19,423 nt of DNA from Burkholderiales bacterium (GTDB taxonomy: Bacteria > Pseudomonadota > Gammaproteobacteria > Burkholderiales > SG8-39): contig JADLDQ010000080.1 in assembly GCA_020846575.1 (NCBI GenBank), forward strand, positions 1 to 19,423, read 5' to 3'. Below the pieces are notes generated by a model, which worked only from the letters and a program-made list of their open reading frames with translations, was not told the origin of the DNA and searched no databases. This document shows positions 7,770-14,634 of the stretch, one piece after another (position 1 is the stretch's first letter; each line of letters begins with the position of its first letter). The position numbers were made by a program, and so were the translations under genes.

Positions 7770-8146
7770 CTATGGCGATGCGGCAGAGGATTCATCGCCG
7801 CTGTCGAAGCGATCGCGAATCCGCTTCGCGTGGCCGAGAATCCCCGGCACGTGCTGGGTGGCCGCCTCCCACACGATCTGTGCGTCGATCGAGAAATAGT
7901 GGTGCGCGATCAGGTCGCGCATGCGCGCCGCCCCGACCAGTCGCCATGCGGAACGGCCGCCTTGACGTCTTCGGGAATCTTCTTGACGGCCTCGCCGATC
8001 ACCTGCAGATTGAACAGGACCGCGTCGAATAGAACTTCGTCCGCGATGAAAGCCGCGAGACTGCGGTCTTTCAGAAAGCGCTGGATCTTCTCCGCGCCGT
8101 CGATCAGGTCGTCGAGGTAGAGCAGCCAGTCACGCGACACGGACAA
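7770..8146 (-). pseudogene. hepT: HepT-like HEPN (DUF86) toxin, frameshifted before active site
   Basis: The reading frame from ATG 8146 gives the N-terminal two thirds of a DUF86/HepT protein (DWLLYLDDLIDGAEKIQRF, then DAVLFNLQVIGEAVKKIP) but ends at a stop at 7910-7912, after residue 78. The rest is present in a neighbouring frame: MRDLIAHHYFSIDAQIVWE begins at 7922 and continues through HVPGILGHAKRIRDRF to TAG at 7770. That part holds the HEPN motif R-x4-H-x-Y (RDLIAHHY), the ribonuclease active site and the tyrosine that MntA AMPylates. One extra G in the GGGG run at 7931-7934 would restore a single protein of about 125 residues. It overlaps the antitoxin gene by 17 bases. Either the toxin is inactivated or the base is a sequencing error. 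Confidence 0.85.
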
Positions 8147-8429
8147 GGTCTCGCTCGACGTGCCTGCGCGCTCTTGCTCTGAGGCCCTGGTCGGTAACGA
8201 GGTCCACGGTCCTTCCGAGGAGCGCCTCCAGGTAGTCCTTGAGCTCGAAATAGCCCCGGTACGTAGCCGGACCCTCGAATTCCACCAGCACGTCCACGTC
8301 GCTACTGTCGCGAAGCTCGTCGCGCGCTGCCGACCCGAACAGGGAGAGGCGCTTCACGCCGAAGCGCGTGGCGATCTGCGGCCGGCGCTCGGCGAGCGCC
8401 TCGAGGACTTGCGTCCGGTTCACGAGCAT
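8130..8429 (-). CDS. mntA: MntA-like minimal nucleotidyltransferase antitoxin
   Basis: The 99-residue product is a minimal nucleotidyltransferase (MNT) domain protein. Its signature is G32-S33-x10-D44-V-D46 (FGSAARDELRDSSDVDVLVE), the metal-binding motif of DNA polymerase beta-type nucleotidyltransferases. In characterised MntA/HepT pairs (type VII toxin-antitoxin systems) this enzyme AMPylates the tyrosine of the HEPN toxin's RX4HXY motif and silences it. The antitoxin is first in the operon and overlaps the HepT start by 17 bases, the usual arrangement. The frame is open much further upstream, but the start at 8429 matches the family N-terminus, and a GGGGG stretch lies seven bases before it. 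The key residues are intact although the toxin is broken. Confidence 0.9.
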   Translation of the reverse strand: MLVNRTQVLEALAERRPQIATRFGVKRLSLFGSAARDELRDSSDVDVLVEFEGPATYRGYFELKDYLEALLGRTVDLVTDQGLRARARRHVERDLVRVA

Positions 8430-8451
8430 GGTACCCCCGTCGCTTGCGGGG

Positions 8452-8457
8452 ATTTTA
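8452..8457 (-). promoter_or_regulatory. Candidate -10 element of the mntA-hepT operon
   Basis: Read on the minus strand the element is TAAAAT, in an AT-rich island unusual for this GC-rich window, about 23 bases upstream of the mntA start. No good -35 hexamer precedes it, so the call rests on the -10 alone. Confidence 0.3.
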
Positions 8458-8707
8458 TCAGGCCGTACCGTAGAGCGAACGCGAGCGGCGCCGACGCGCG
8501 TATGCCGTTCGGCACCGAGGCAAGCGGGTTGCCGTGGGCGATCAGCGTGGTCGCGCCCCTGCCCGATGCCGGTGCCGTTGCGGGAGCCGAGAGCATCGGC
8601 CGATCGTGGTGGATGCGGGCCTCGATCGGAGGCCCTGCCGGATGAGAAGCGCACGGAGCTCTGCGACCTGCTTCGCGTCTCGAAGCGTCAGACCCGCCCG
8701 GGCGCCG

Positions 8708-9229
8708 TCAGGCCGGGCGCAGCGGCACGGCCTCGCGGATGTAGCCCTGGGAGATGAGGAACGGCACCACGCCGCCGGTCAGCATGGTCCTCTTCAGCAT
8801 CTCCGGCAGCGTGTTTGCTTCGACGCGCCGGCCGGTGCGCCGATTGACGGCGCACCAGGCGTCGAAGTCCACTTCGACGGGATCCATCTCCTCGAACAGG
8901 GCGCGTACGCCCGCGCACTGCATGATCGGCAGGCCGAAGTTGACGCACTGGCGCAAGAACAGGCCGTTGAAGGACTCGGCGAGGATCACCGAGATGCCGG
9001 CGTCCTTGAGCACCCGCGGCGTGGGCCTGCCCGAACCCACGCCGAAGTCGAAGCCGGCGACGATCACGTCGCCGGGCTGCACCTGCGCCGCCCAGCCAGG
9101 CCGGTTGGCCTCGAACACGTACTTGCGCTGATCGGGGATCGGCCTGGAGATGGCGTGTCCCGGCAGTATGAGATCGCTGTTGATACCGTCGCCGAACTTC
9201 CAGACCCGCGACTGGATTCTGTCCGCCAT
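8708..9229 (-). CDS. Aconitase/isopropylmalate isomerase-type hydro-lyase, small subunit (LeuD-like)
   Basis: The 173-residue product is the swivel-domain subunit of a two-subunit hydro-lyase. It shows KFGDGINSDLILPG (residues 11-24), the counterpart of GDNIDTDxIIPG, then FDFGVGSGRPTPRVLKDAG (60-78) and ESFNGLFLRQCVNFGLPI (85-102). In aconitase and LeuD the second segment is normally FGCGSSREH; here the catalytic Ser (S66) and substrate-binding Arg (R68) are kept, while the second Ser, Glu and His become Gly, Pro and Thr. This suggests a substrate other than isopropylmalate. Its ATG shares one base with the large-subunit stop (TGATG), so the two are translationally coupled. It is the last gene of the BKACE operon. 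Similarity to dimethylmaleate hydratase is possible but cannot be decided by eye. Confidence 0.9.
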   Translation of the reverse strand: MADRIQSRVWKFGDGINSDLILPGHAISRPIPDQRKYVFEANRPGWAAQVQPGDVIVAGFDFGVGSGRPTPRVLKDAGISVILAESFNGLFLRQCVNFGLPIMQCAGVRALFEEMDPVEVDFDAWCAVNRRTGRRVEANTLPEMLKRTMLTGGVVPFLISQGYIREAVPLRPA

Positions 9230-10479
9230 CACACGCTCCTGGGATCGGTGATACGGCCGGTCAACGCCGATGCCGCCACGCTGGCCGAAGAACCGAGAAA
9301 GATCTCCGCATCCGGGCTTCCCATGCGACCCTTGAAGTTGCGCGGGCCGGCGCTGATGGCGCGCTCGCCGGGGGCCAGCACGCCCAGGGCGCTGCCGCCG
9401 CACGCGCCGCAGGTGGCGCTGGTCATGATCGCGCCGGCCTCGAGCAGCGTGCCCACGTATCCCGCCTCGATCGCCTGCCGGTGCACGTTCTGCGAAGCGG
9501 GGGTCACGATGAAGCGCACGCCGTCCGCGACCTTGCGTCCCTTGACGATCTGCGCGGCGATCCGGATGTCCTCGAGCGTGCCGTTGCAGCAGGCGCCGAT
9601 GAAACACTGGTCGACCTTGACATCGTTCAGTTCGCCGGCCGGCTTGCAGTTGTTCATGACCTGGTGCGGCAGGGCGATCATGGGCTCGATGCCCGACACG
9701 TCGATGCGGCGCTCGGCCGCGTAACGGGCGTCCGGGTCCGGCATGACCGGGCTGAAGCCGCTCCTGCCCCTGGCGTGCAGGTAGTGTTCGAGCTTGCGGT
9801 CGCAGGGGAACAGCGCGAACTCCACGCCCACTTCGGCGCACATGGTGGCGAGCGCGCGGCGCTCGTCGATCTCCCAGTGCTCCACCACCGGCCCGTGGAA
9901 CTCCATGTTCTGCAGGGTATGGGCGCCGTAGACGTTGGCGAGGTGCAGGAATACGTCCTTGGGCGCGACGAACTCGGCGATACGCCCCTCCAACTCGTAG
10001 CGCACCGTTTCACCGCACTGGAACCAGGTCTTGCCCAGGCAGGTGGCGGAAGTCACTTCCGCCGTGCCCAGGCCGCGGGCGACCGCGTTGAACGCCCCGG
10101 CGCTGCAGGTATGGGAATCGACGCAGACCAGGATGTCGCCCGGCAGCGCGTATCCCTCCTCGCCTATGACCTGGTGCGATATGCCCTGGCGCAGCCCCAC
10201 GTCGTGGAAGCGCTTGATGCCGAACTTGCGCACGAACTCCCGTCCCAGCCGGTGCGCGCTCGCCGAGGCGATGTCCTTTGCCGGTACGTAATGGTCGAAG
10301 ACGACGAGCACGCGCTCGGGGTCCGCGATCCTGAGGAACTCCCAGCCCATGGACGGGATCTGGAAGTTCACGTCGATGAGCACGATGGTGTCGGGCGTGA
10401 CCTCGACCACGTCCTGCGGTTTCACGGTGTCGGCGCCCGCGTGCGCCGCGAGGATCTTCTCGGCGATGTTCATTCCCAT
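9229..10479 (-). CDS. Aconitase/isopropylmalate isomerase-type hydro-lyase, large subunit (LeuC-like)
   Basis: The 416-residue protein binds the [4Fe-4S] cluster of aconitase-superfamily hydro-lyases. Expected motifs are present: VDSHTCSAGAFNAVARGLG (residues 120-138), the cluster cysteine in IGACCNG (C297), the pair TCGAC (C357 and C360), and near the end NFKGRMGSPDAEIFLGSSAS. The length fits the short LeuC/HacA class (about 420 residues), not full aconitase. GAGGAG seven bases before 10479 supports ATG 10479 over the ATG two codons later; the start overlaps the end of the BKACE gene by ten bases. The small subunit follows directly. Reversible hydration/dehydration of a di- or tricarboxylate is expected, but linkage to BKACE instead of leuB argues against leucine synthesis. 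Confidence 0.93.
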   Translation of the reverse strand: MGMNIAEKILAAHAGADTVKPQDVVEVTPDTIVLIDVNFQIPSMGWEFLRIADPERVLVVFDHYVPAKDIASASAHRLGREFVRKFGIKRFHDVGLRQGISHQVIGEEGYALPGDILVCVDSHTCSAGAFNAVARGLGTAEVTSATCLGKTWFQCGETVRYELEGRIAEFVAPKDVFLHLANVYGAHTLQNMEFHGPVVEHWEIDERRALATMCAEVGVEFALFPCDRKLEHYLHARGRSGFSPVMPDPDARYAAERRIDVSGIEPMIALPHQVMNNCKPAGELNDVKVDQCFIGACCNGTLEDIRIAAQIVKGRKVADGVRFIVTPASQNVHRQAIEAGYVGTLLEAGAIMTSATCGACGGSALGVLAPGERAISAGPRNFKGRMGSPDAEIFLGSSASVAASALTGRITDPRSV

Positions 10480-11345
10480 GCGTTATCTCCTCGTGCGCCG
10501 GCGGCCCGCGGCGAGCCGGGCGCCCTGCGCGTGCCCAGTATCCGGCGCGCATCGTCCGCAGAGGCAACCGCGCGCCCGACTTCGGCCGCCAGCCGGACCG
10601 TCCTTTCGACCAGTTGCGCGTTGCTGGCGGCCAGCTGCCCGGGCAGGTAGTAGGCGTTCTCCTCGAAACCCGTGCGTATGTGCCCGCCCAGCGCGAGCGC
10701 GACCAGGTTCATGCGGATCTGGTTGGCGTCGCGTCCCAGGAGGAACCAGGGCGCCCCGGACGGAACGCGCGAGATGCAGTACGCCATCGTTCCCACGTCG
10801 GCCGGCGCCGCGCCGGGCGAGCCCAGGCCGAACTGCCAGGCGGCGGTGCGGCGGATCATTCCCTCGTCCACCAGCCGGCGCGCGCTCGCCAGCATGCCGG
10901 CGTCGAAGATCTCCAGCTCTGTGGTGCAGCCGATCTCGCTCATGCGCCGGGCCATCCGCGCGATGAATTCGTACGGATTGACGTACACGCGCTTCTCGCC
11001 CAGGTTCAGCGATCCGCACAGCAGGCTTGCCATCTCGGGCTCCAGATCGAGCAGCGCCATGCGGTCCTCCAGACTGACGCGGCCCCCCACGTCGCCGGTG
11101 CTGATGCTGAAGACGACGTCGCAGCCCGCGGCGCGCACGCGCTCCATGATCACCTGGTAGCAGCCGGCGTCTATGGTCGGCGCGCCCTGCGCCGTGCGGG
11201 CGTGCAGGTGGATGATCGCCGCGCCCGCGCGCCAGCAGGACAGGGCCGCGTCCACCACCTCGTCCTGCGTCATCGGCAGGTTCGGATTGTTGTCCCGGTT
11301 GGGGCTGGACCCGGTGATGGCGGCGGAGATGATGACTTTGTCCAT
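10470..11345 (-). CDS. Beta-keto acid cleavage enzyme (BKACE, DUF849)
   Basis: The 291-residue product is a TIM-barrel, zinc-dependent enzyme of the BKACE family, typified by 3-keto-5-aminohexanoate cleavage enzyme (Kce). Such enzymes react a beta-keto acid with acetyl-CoA to give acetoacetate and a new CoA ester. ISAAITGSSP (residues 6-15) is the family start. The zinc ligands are H46 and H48 in IHLHAR and a Glu in RTGFEENAYY (E228); where most members have Glu-Asp-Asn, this one has Glu-Glu-Asn. QLAASNAQLVER near 237-248 is also typical. It is the first gene of a three-gene overlapping operon with an aconitase-type hydro-lyase. Position 11345 is a clear ATG with AAGG upstream. The last 20 residues are a nonconserved tail. 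The keto acid substrate is unknown. Confidence 0.93.
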   Translation of the reverse strand: MDKVIISAAITGSSPNRDNNPNLPMTQDEVVDAALSCWRAGAAIIHLHARTAQGAPTIDAGCYQVIMERVRAAGCDVVFSISTGDVGGRVSLEDRMALLDLEPEMASLLCGSLNLGEKRVYVNPYEFIARMARRMSEIGCTTELEIFDAGMLASARRLVDEGMIRRTAAWQFGLGSPGAAPADVGTMAYCISRVPSGAPWFLLGRDANQIRMNLVALALGGHIRTGFEENAYYLPGQLAASNAQLVERTVRLAAEVGRAVASADDARRILGTRRAPGSPRAAGARGDNAWE

Positions 11346-11481
11346 GGCGTTGCCTTCGTGGCGGTCCGTGGGCGCGCTCGCATCGCGGCACCGGGTGCGC
11401 CCCGCCCAGATGGCCGCCCTGGCGCAAGCCGCTGCCTGAGCACGCGGGCAAGGCCTATCGCTCTCGAAAAGACGCCGTCAC

Positions 11482-11529
11482 AGCCCGCGCCTTCGCGGGG
11501 AGCATTTCCTCACGCGGGGCGCGCGGGCT
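11482..11529 (-). promoter_or_regulatory. Overlapping inverted repeats in BKACE leader
   Basis: AGCCCGCGC (11482-11490) is a perfect nine-base inverted match to GCGCGGGCT (11521-11529). Inside it, CCCGCG (11484-11489) can instead pair with CGCGGG (11494-11499) around a four-base loop. The two pairings share bases and exclude each other. They lie between the alpha/beta hydrolase stop and the BKACE start. They may form a terminator for the hydrolase transcript or an attenuator. There is no T-run. Confidence 0.4.
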
Positions 11530-12422
11530 CACTTGATCTGGATCAAGTGACGCGGCATCGGGAAATAGCGCTCGATCCACTGGCGCACCAGCGTCACCGT
11601 GCGCTCGTTGTCCTCGGCGAACATGAAATGGTCGGCGCCGTCGATGAGATGCAGCTCTACGGGCGGTCTCGCCCGCTTGAACAGCGCCATCGACTCGCTC
11701 GCCGGCGTCACGGAATCCCCCGCGCCGTGCAGCAGCAGCACCGGCCGCGGACTGATGCGGGCGATCATCTCCTCGGGCTGGAACAGGAACATGCTGAGCG
11801 GGGTTTCGGCCGGGAATTCCATGATCGAACCGGGATCATTGGCGAGGTAGTCGCGCAGCCGCGGCGGAATCGGCACGATGTCGTAGCGGGGCACCATGAG
11901 GGATCTGCCGGTGGTCTCGCGCATCCGGATGCCATCGGTAAGCTGGGCCATGAACCGGCTCCACTCCGGGCCGGTATGTTGAAGCCGGAACTTTCGCTCG
12001 CCATTGCCCCAGCCGCCCTGCGAGATCACGGCGGCGGCGCGATCGTCCATGCCCGCGGTATAGATGGCCACGGCCGCGCCGAGGCTCAATCCGCACAGCG
12101 CGATGCGCTCGGGATCGACTTCCGGTCGACTCTGAAGGTAGGTGATGGCATGGCGGGCATCGGCAACCTGCTCCAGGCATATGACGCGGCCCCGCTCGCC
12201 CTCGCTTTCACCGCAACCGCGGAAGGTGAATTGCAGGCAGACGTAGCCCCAGCCGGTCAAGGCTCGCGCCGCCCAGACGCCCGAAGCGCCCTGATTGCTT
12301 CCGCCAAAACCGTGCATCACGATAAAGGCGGGGCGGCGCTCGTGCGGCTTCTGATCGGCGGGCCGATGCAGAAGGCCTGCAAGCTGCAAGCCGTCGGAGG
12401 CAAAGCGGATCGGTTCGCTCAT
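11529..12422 (-). CDS. Alpha/beta hydrolase (dienelactone hydrolase/peptidase S9-like fold)
   Basis: The 297-residue cytoplasmic protein has an alpha/beta hydrolase layout. An oxyanion-loop segment VMHGFGGSNQG (residues 35-45) is followed by the nucleophile elbow G111-L-S113-L-G115, the acid D236 in LHGAGDSVTP, and the base H265 in DGADHFMF. It probably hydrolyses an ester, lactone or thioester, but the substrate is not evident. The start at 12422 is chosen because MSEPIRFASDGLQLAG matches the usual beginning; an ATG 17 codons earlier (12473) is possible but has no ribosome binding site. It lies 77 bases downstream of Bug receptor 4 on the same strand, suggesting an import-and-hydrolyse pair. 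Its last six codons (HLIQIK) and stop contain an FNR-type box. Confidence 0.88.
   Translation of the reverse strand: MSEPIRFASDGLQLAGLLHRPADQKPHERRPAFIVMHGFGGSNQGASGVWAARALTGWGYVCLQFTFRGCGESEGERGRVICLEQVADARHAITYLQSRPEVDPERIALCGLSLGAAVAIYTAGMDDRAAAVISQGGWGNGERKFRLQHTGPEWSRFMAQLTDGIRMRETTGRSLMVPRYDIVPIPPRLRDYLANDPGSIMEFPAETPLSMFLFQPEEMIARISPRPVLLLHGAGDSVTPASESMALFKRARPPVELHLIDGADHFMFAEDNERTVTLVRQWIERYFPMPRHLIQIK
11533..11546 (-). promoter_or_regulatory. FNR/ANR-type operator embedded in hydrolase 3' end
   Basis: Read on the minus strand the site is TTGATCCAGATCAA, identical to the box at 4147-4160, with the dyad extended to nine-base arms (CACTTGATC and GATCAAGTG) around two central bases. 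It lies in the last codons of the alpha/beta hydrolase gene. Its centre is about 194 bases upstream of the BKACE start, so activation would imply transcription starting near 11498 and a long leader. An AT-rich AGGAAATG (11503-11510) falls roughly where the -10 element would be. Confidence 0.5.
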
Positions 12423-12499
12423 TGACGCTGTGTTCCCGTTCTGGATATCACGCGGCACCAGGGCTTGCGCCATCCGCTGCGGCGCTGCTGTGGCAGATG

Positions 12500-13501
12500 C
12501 TACTGCGGCTGTATCTTCGTGAGCGCCACGAGCTTCCCCCAGCGCTCGTACTCCTGTTTCAGCTTCGCCTCCATGGATTCCGGTGTTCCCGGCATCACGT
12601 CGGTGGCGACGTTGAACAGGAACTTCCGCGTTTCTTCGAGCTCGGTGATTTGCCCGAACCAGCCGGCAAGTCTGTCGATGATCGGTTTGCCGGTTCCGGC
12701 GGGAACAACGACGCCCCACCAGGCGCTCAATTCGAAGTCCGGAAAGCCCGACTCCATCATGGTGGGGACATCCGGCAGCGAGCTGGAGCGCATCGCCGAG
12801 GTGACCGCCACCACCCGTATGCGCCCGGCACGCACGTGGCCGCTGGCGAAGGTAGAGTCCGCGACCATGAAGTCCACCTGGCCGGTGATCAGACCGGTGA
12901 GCGACTGCGGCGAGGACTTGTACGGCACCTGGACCGTTTTCAGTCCGGTCATGTGCTTGAGCAGCTCGGAGGTCGCCATCCCGGTGTTGTTGGTCATGCC
13001 GTAAAAGCCGTTGTTCGGCCTGTTCCTCAAGTGGGCGACAAGCTCCTCGATGCTCCTGACAGTGCTCCTGGCATCGACCGCGATGCAGAACGGCAGCCAG
13101 GCGAGCGTGACCACCGGCGTGAAGTCCCTGAAGGGATCGAACGAGAGGTTCCTGAAGAAGTGCGGCTGCGCCGCCAGCATCGAGCTCGCCGGCGTGATCA
13201 ATACGGTGTAGCCGTCCGGTTTGGCGCGGGACGCGTACTCCGTGCCGACAATACCTTGCGCTCCACCCTTGTTGTCCACGATGACCGGCTTGCCGGTGAG
13301 CTTGGCGAGCTTGTCCGCATAGTAGCGCACCACGATGTCGCCTCCGGAACCGGAGGAGACCGGCGTGATCACACGGATTCCCCGTGCCGGATAATCCTGC
13401 GCGAGCGCCGGCGGCGTACACCAGCACGTCGCCGCAGCGAGGGTAACCGCGGCCGTCGTCCCTGCGACGGCCCTTCCCGCGACGAATCTCGGCTGTTTCA
13501 T
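12500..13501 (-). CDS. Bug/TctC-family substrate-binding protein (receptor 4), divergent
   Basis: The 333-residue product has a signal peptide ending at ALA34 and a Bug core that departs from the others. The ligand loop reads VSSGSGGDIVVR in place of the usual PGGxxD, the second-lobe loop reads YGMTNNTGMATSELL in place of YGSPGxGxxxHLAGE, and VQVPYKS replaces VPYKG. Other landmarks are normal: IVDNKGGAQG, KPDGYTVL, LPDVPTMMESGFPDFE. A distinct ligand is therefore likely. ATG 13501 is preferred over the frame's earlier ATG at 13555 because the signal peptide starts there and GGGGA precedes it. It leads the alpha/beta hydrolase gene on the same strand. No TctA/TctB is nearby. Confidence 0.92.
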   Translation of the reverse strand: MKQPRFVAGRAVAGTTAAVTLAAATCWCTPPALAQDYPARGIRVITPVSSGSGGDIVVRYYADKLAKLTGKPVIVDNKGGAQGIVGTEYASRAKPDGYTVLITPASSMLAAQPHFFRNLSFDPFRDFTPVVTLAWLPFCIAVDARSTVRSIEELVAHLRNRPNNGFYGMTNNTGMATSELLKHMTGLKTVQVPYKSSPQSLTGLITGQVDFMVADSTFASGHVRAGRIRVVAVTSAMRSSSLPDVPTMMESGFPDFELSAWWGVVVPAGTGKPIIDRLAGWFGQITELEETRKFLFNVATDVMPGTPESMEAKLKQEYERWGKLVALTKIQPQ

Positions 13502-13580
13502 GGCTGGATCCCCACGACTGGCCTGCGAACAGGATAGTTGCTTAGCGGCGCTCATTCAACCGGCAGGCCGGTCCGATCGA

Positions 13581-13607
13581 GGCAGGACTCGCCGCCGCCG
13601 TCCTGCC
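13581..13607 (-). terminator. Hairpin downstream of amidase gene
   Basis: GGCAGGAC (13581-13588) and GTCCTGCC (13600-13607) form a perfect eight-base stem with an eleven-base GC-rich loop, 86 bases beyond the amidase stop and before receptor 4. No T-run follows in either direction. It is a candidate terminator of the receptor 5-amidase operon. Confidence 0.45.
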
Positions 13608-13693
13608 CCCCTGCGCGCGCTCGATCATCGCTGCGGCAAATGCCGTCGTGCGCCAGCTCGCCGCCCCGGCCGTGACGCGCGAGGTGGCCATGG

Positions 13694-14623
13694 TCACGCG
13701 AATAGGGCGCTCGCTCTCGCGCCCGGCCCTGCGGTTCGCCGCGCTGGCGCGCGACACCTCGCGCGGCGTCCGTCGAGACGGTTCGTCTTGCTCACGATGG
13801 CGCCATAGAGCTCGGGACGCCGGTCCTCGTAGAAGGTCCATCTGCGCCTCGCCTCGCGCACGAGCGAGGGTTCGAGGTCCGCGTAGATGATCTCGTCCTC
13901 GGTCTCGCTCGCCTGCGCCATCACCCGCCCGCCCGGATCGATGAACATGCTGCGGCCGTAGTAGGGCTCGTCCGGAGCGCCGCCGATGTCGAAACCCACC
14001 TTGTTGCAGGCCGCCACGTAATAGAGGTTGTGGATGGCGTGCGCCCGCAGCAGGACCTCCCACCAGGGCCGGGTCACGGCGACGGTGGCGACGGGAACGA
14101 ACAGGACGTCCGCGCCGGCGAGCCCGATGCAGCGCGCGGGCTCGACCGCATTGCGCTCGTAGCAGATGATGATCCCGATGCGCAGCCCGAACGGCGTCTC
14201 GAACACGGGATAGCCGAGATCGCCGGGCTTGAAGTAGAACCGCTCGGAGCCGCCGGGAATGAGCTGCGTGGTGGGGATGCTCGACTTGCGATACTTGCCG
14301 ATGATCTGCCCCTCGGGACCGAGAACCACCGCCGCATTGTAGTAGCCGTCGGCGGCTCGCTCGAAGAGCGGAAACACCACCACCGTCCCCGTTTCGCGCG
14401 CCACGCGCGCCATGCGGTTCACGGCCGGACCGGGCACTTCTTCGGCGCTGGCGAAGTGGCGCGCGTCGTTCTCGAAGGGCATGTAGACCGTCGTGCACAA
14501 CTCGGGAAAGCAGATGAGCTTCGCCCCGTTGCGCGCCGCCTCGCAGGCGAGTCCGAGCGCTTTGTCGAGATTCTTCTCCTTGTCGATGTTGCCGCTGAAC
14601 TGGGCAAGAGCGACCCGGGCCAT
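13694..14623 (-). CDS. Nitrilase-superfamily carbon-nitrogen hydrolase
   Basis: The 309-residue product is a nitrilase-superfamily amidase. The catalytic triad is visible: E41 in FPELCTT, K113 in KYRKSSIP and C154 in IIICYERNAVEPAR. The pattern FYFKPGDLGYPVFETPFGLRIGIIICYER is typical of the N-carbamoyl-amine and aliphatic amidase branches, so hydrolysis of an amide or ureido (N-carbamoyl) compound to acid and ammonia is the likely reaction; true nitrilase activity is less likely. AGGAAGG just before 14623 and the standard MARVALAQF beginning fix the start, 11 bases after receptor 5. The last 30 residues are an Arg/Ala-rich tail not seen in the family, perhaps from loss of the original stop. 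It is coupled to a Bug receptor, suggesting uptake and cleavage of one compound. Confidence 0.92.
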   Translation of the reverse strand: MARVALAQFSGNIDKEKNLDKALGLACEAARNGAKLICFPELCTTVYMPFENDARHFASAEEVPGPAVNRMARVARETGTVVVFPLFERAADGYYNAAVVLGPEGQIIGKYRKSSIPTTQLIPGGSERFYFKPGDLGYPVFETPFGLRIGIIICYERNAVEPARCIGLAGADVLFVPVATVAVTRPWWEVLLRAHAIHNLYYVAACNKVGFDIGGAPDEPYYGRSMFIDPGGRVMAQASETEDEIIYADLEPSLVREARRRWTFYEDRRPELYGAIVSKTNRLDGRRARCRAPARRTAGPGARASALFA

Positions 14624-14634
14624 GAGCGGCCTTC

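Noticed and set aside
7497..8120. Plus-strand open frame of 207 codons downstream of the molybdoenzyme
   Set aside because: It runs antisense into the HepT gene and resembles nothing; the HepT motifs on the minus strand are decisive.
8440..8707. Minus-strand peptide ATTLIAHGNPLASVPNGI between leuD-like gene and mntA, faintly like a histidine-phosphatase segment
   Set aside because: Only a few residues resemble the family, the flanks do not, and there is no supporting start or motif; too weak to call even as a pseudogene.
8708..10479. Calling the hydro-lyase pair leuC/leuD of leucine biosynthesis
   Set aside because: The operon partner is a BKACE, leuA/leuB are absent, and the small subunit's substrate loop is noncanonical; a neutral hydro-lyase name is safer.
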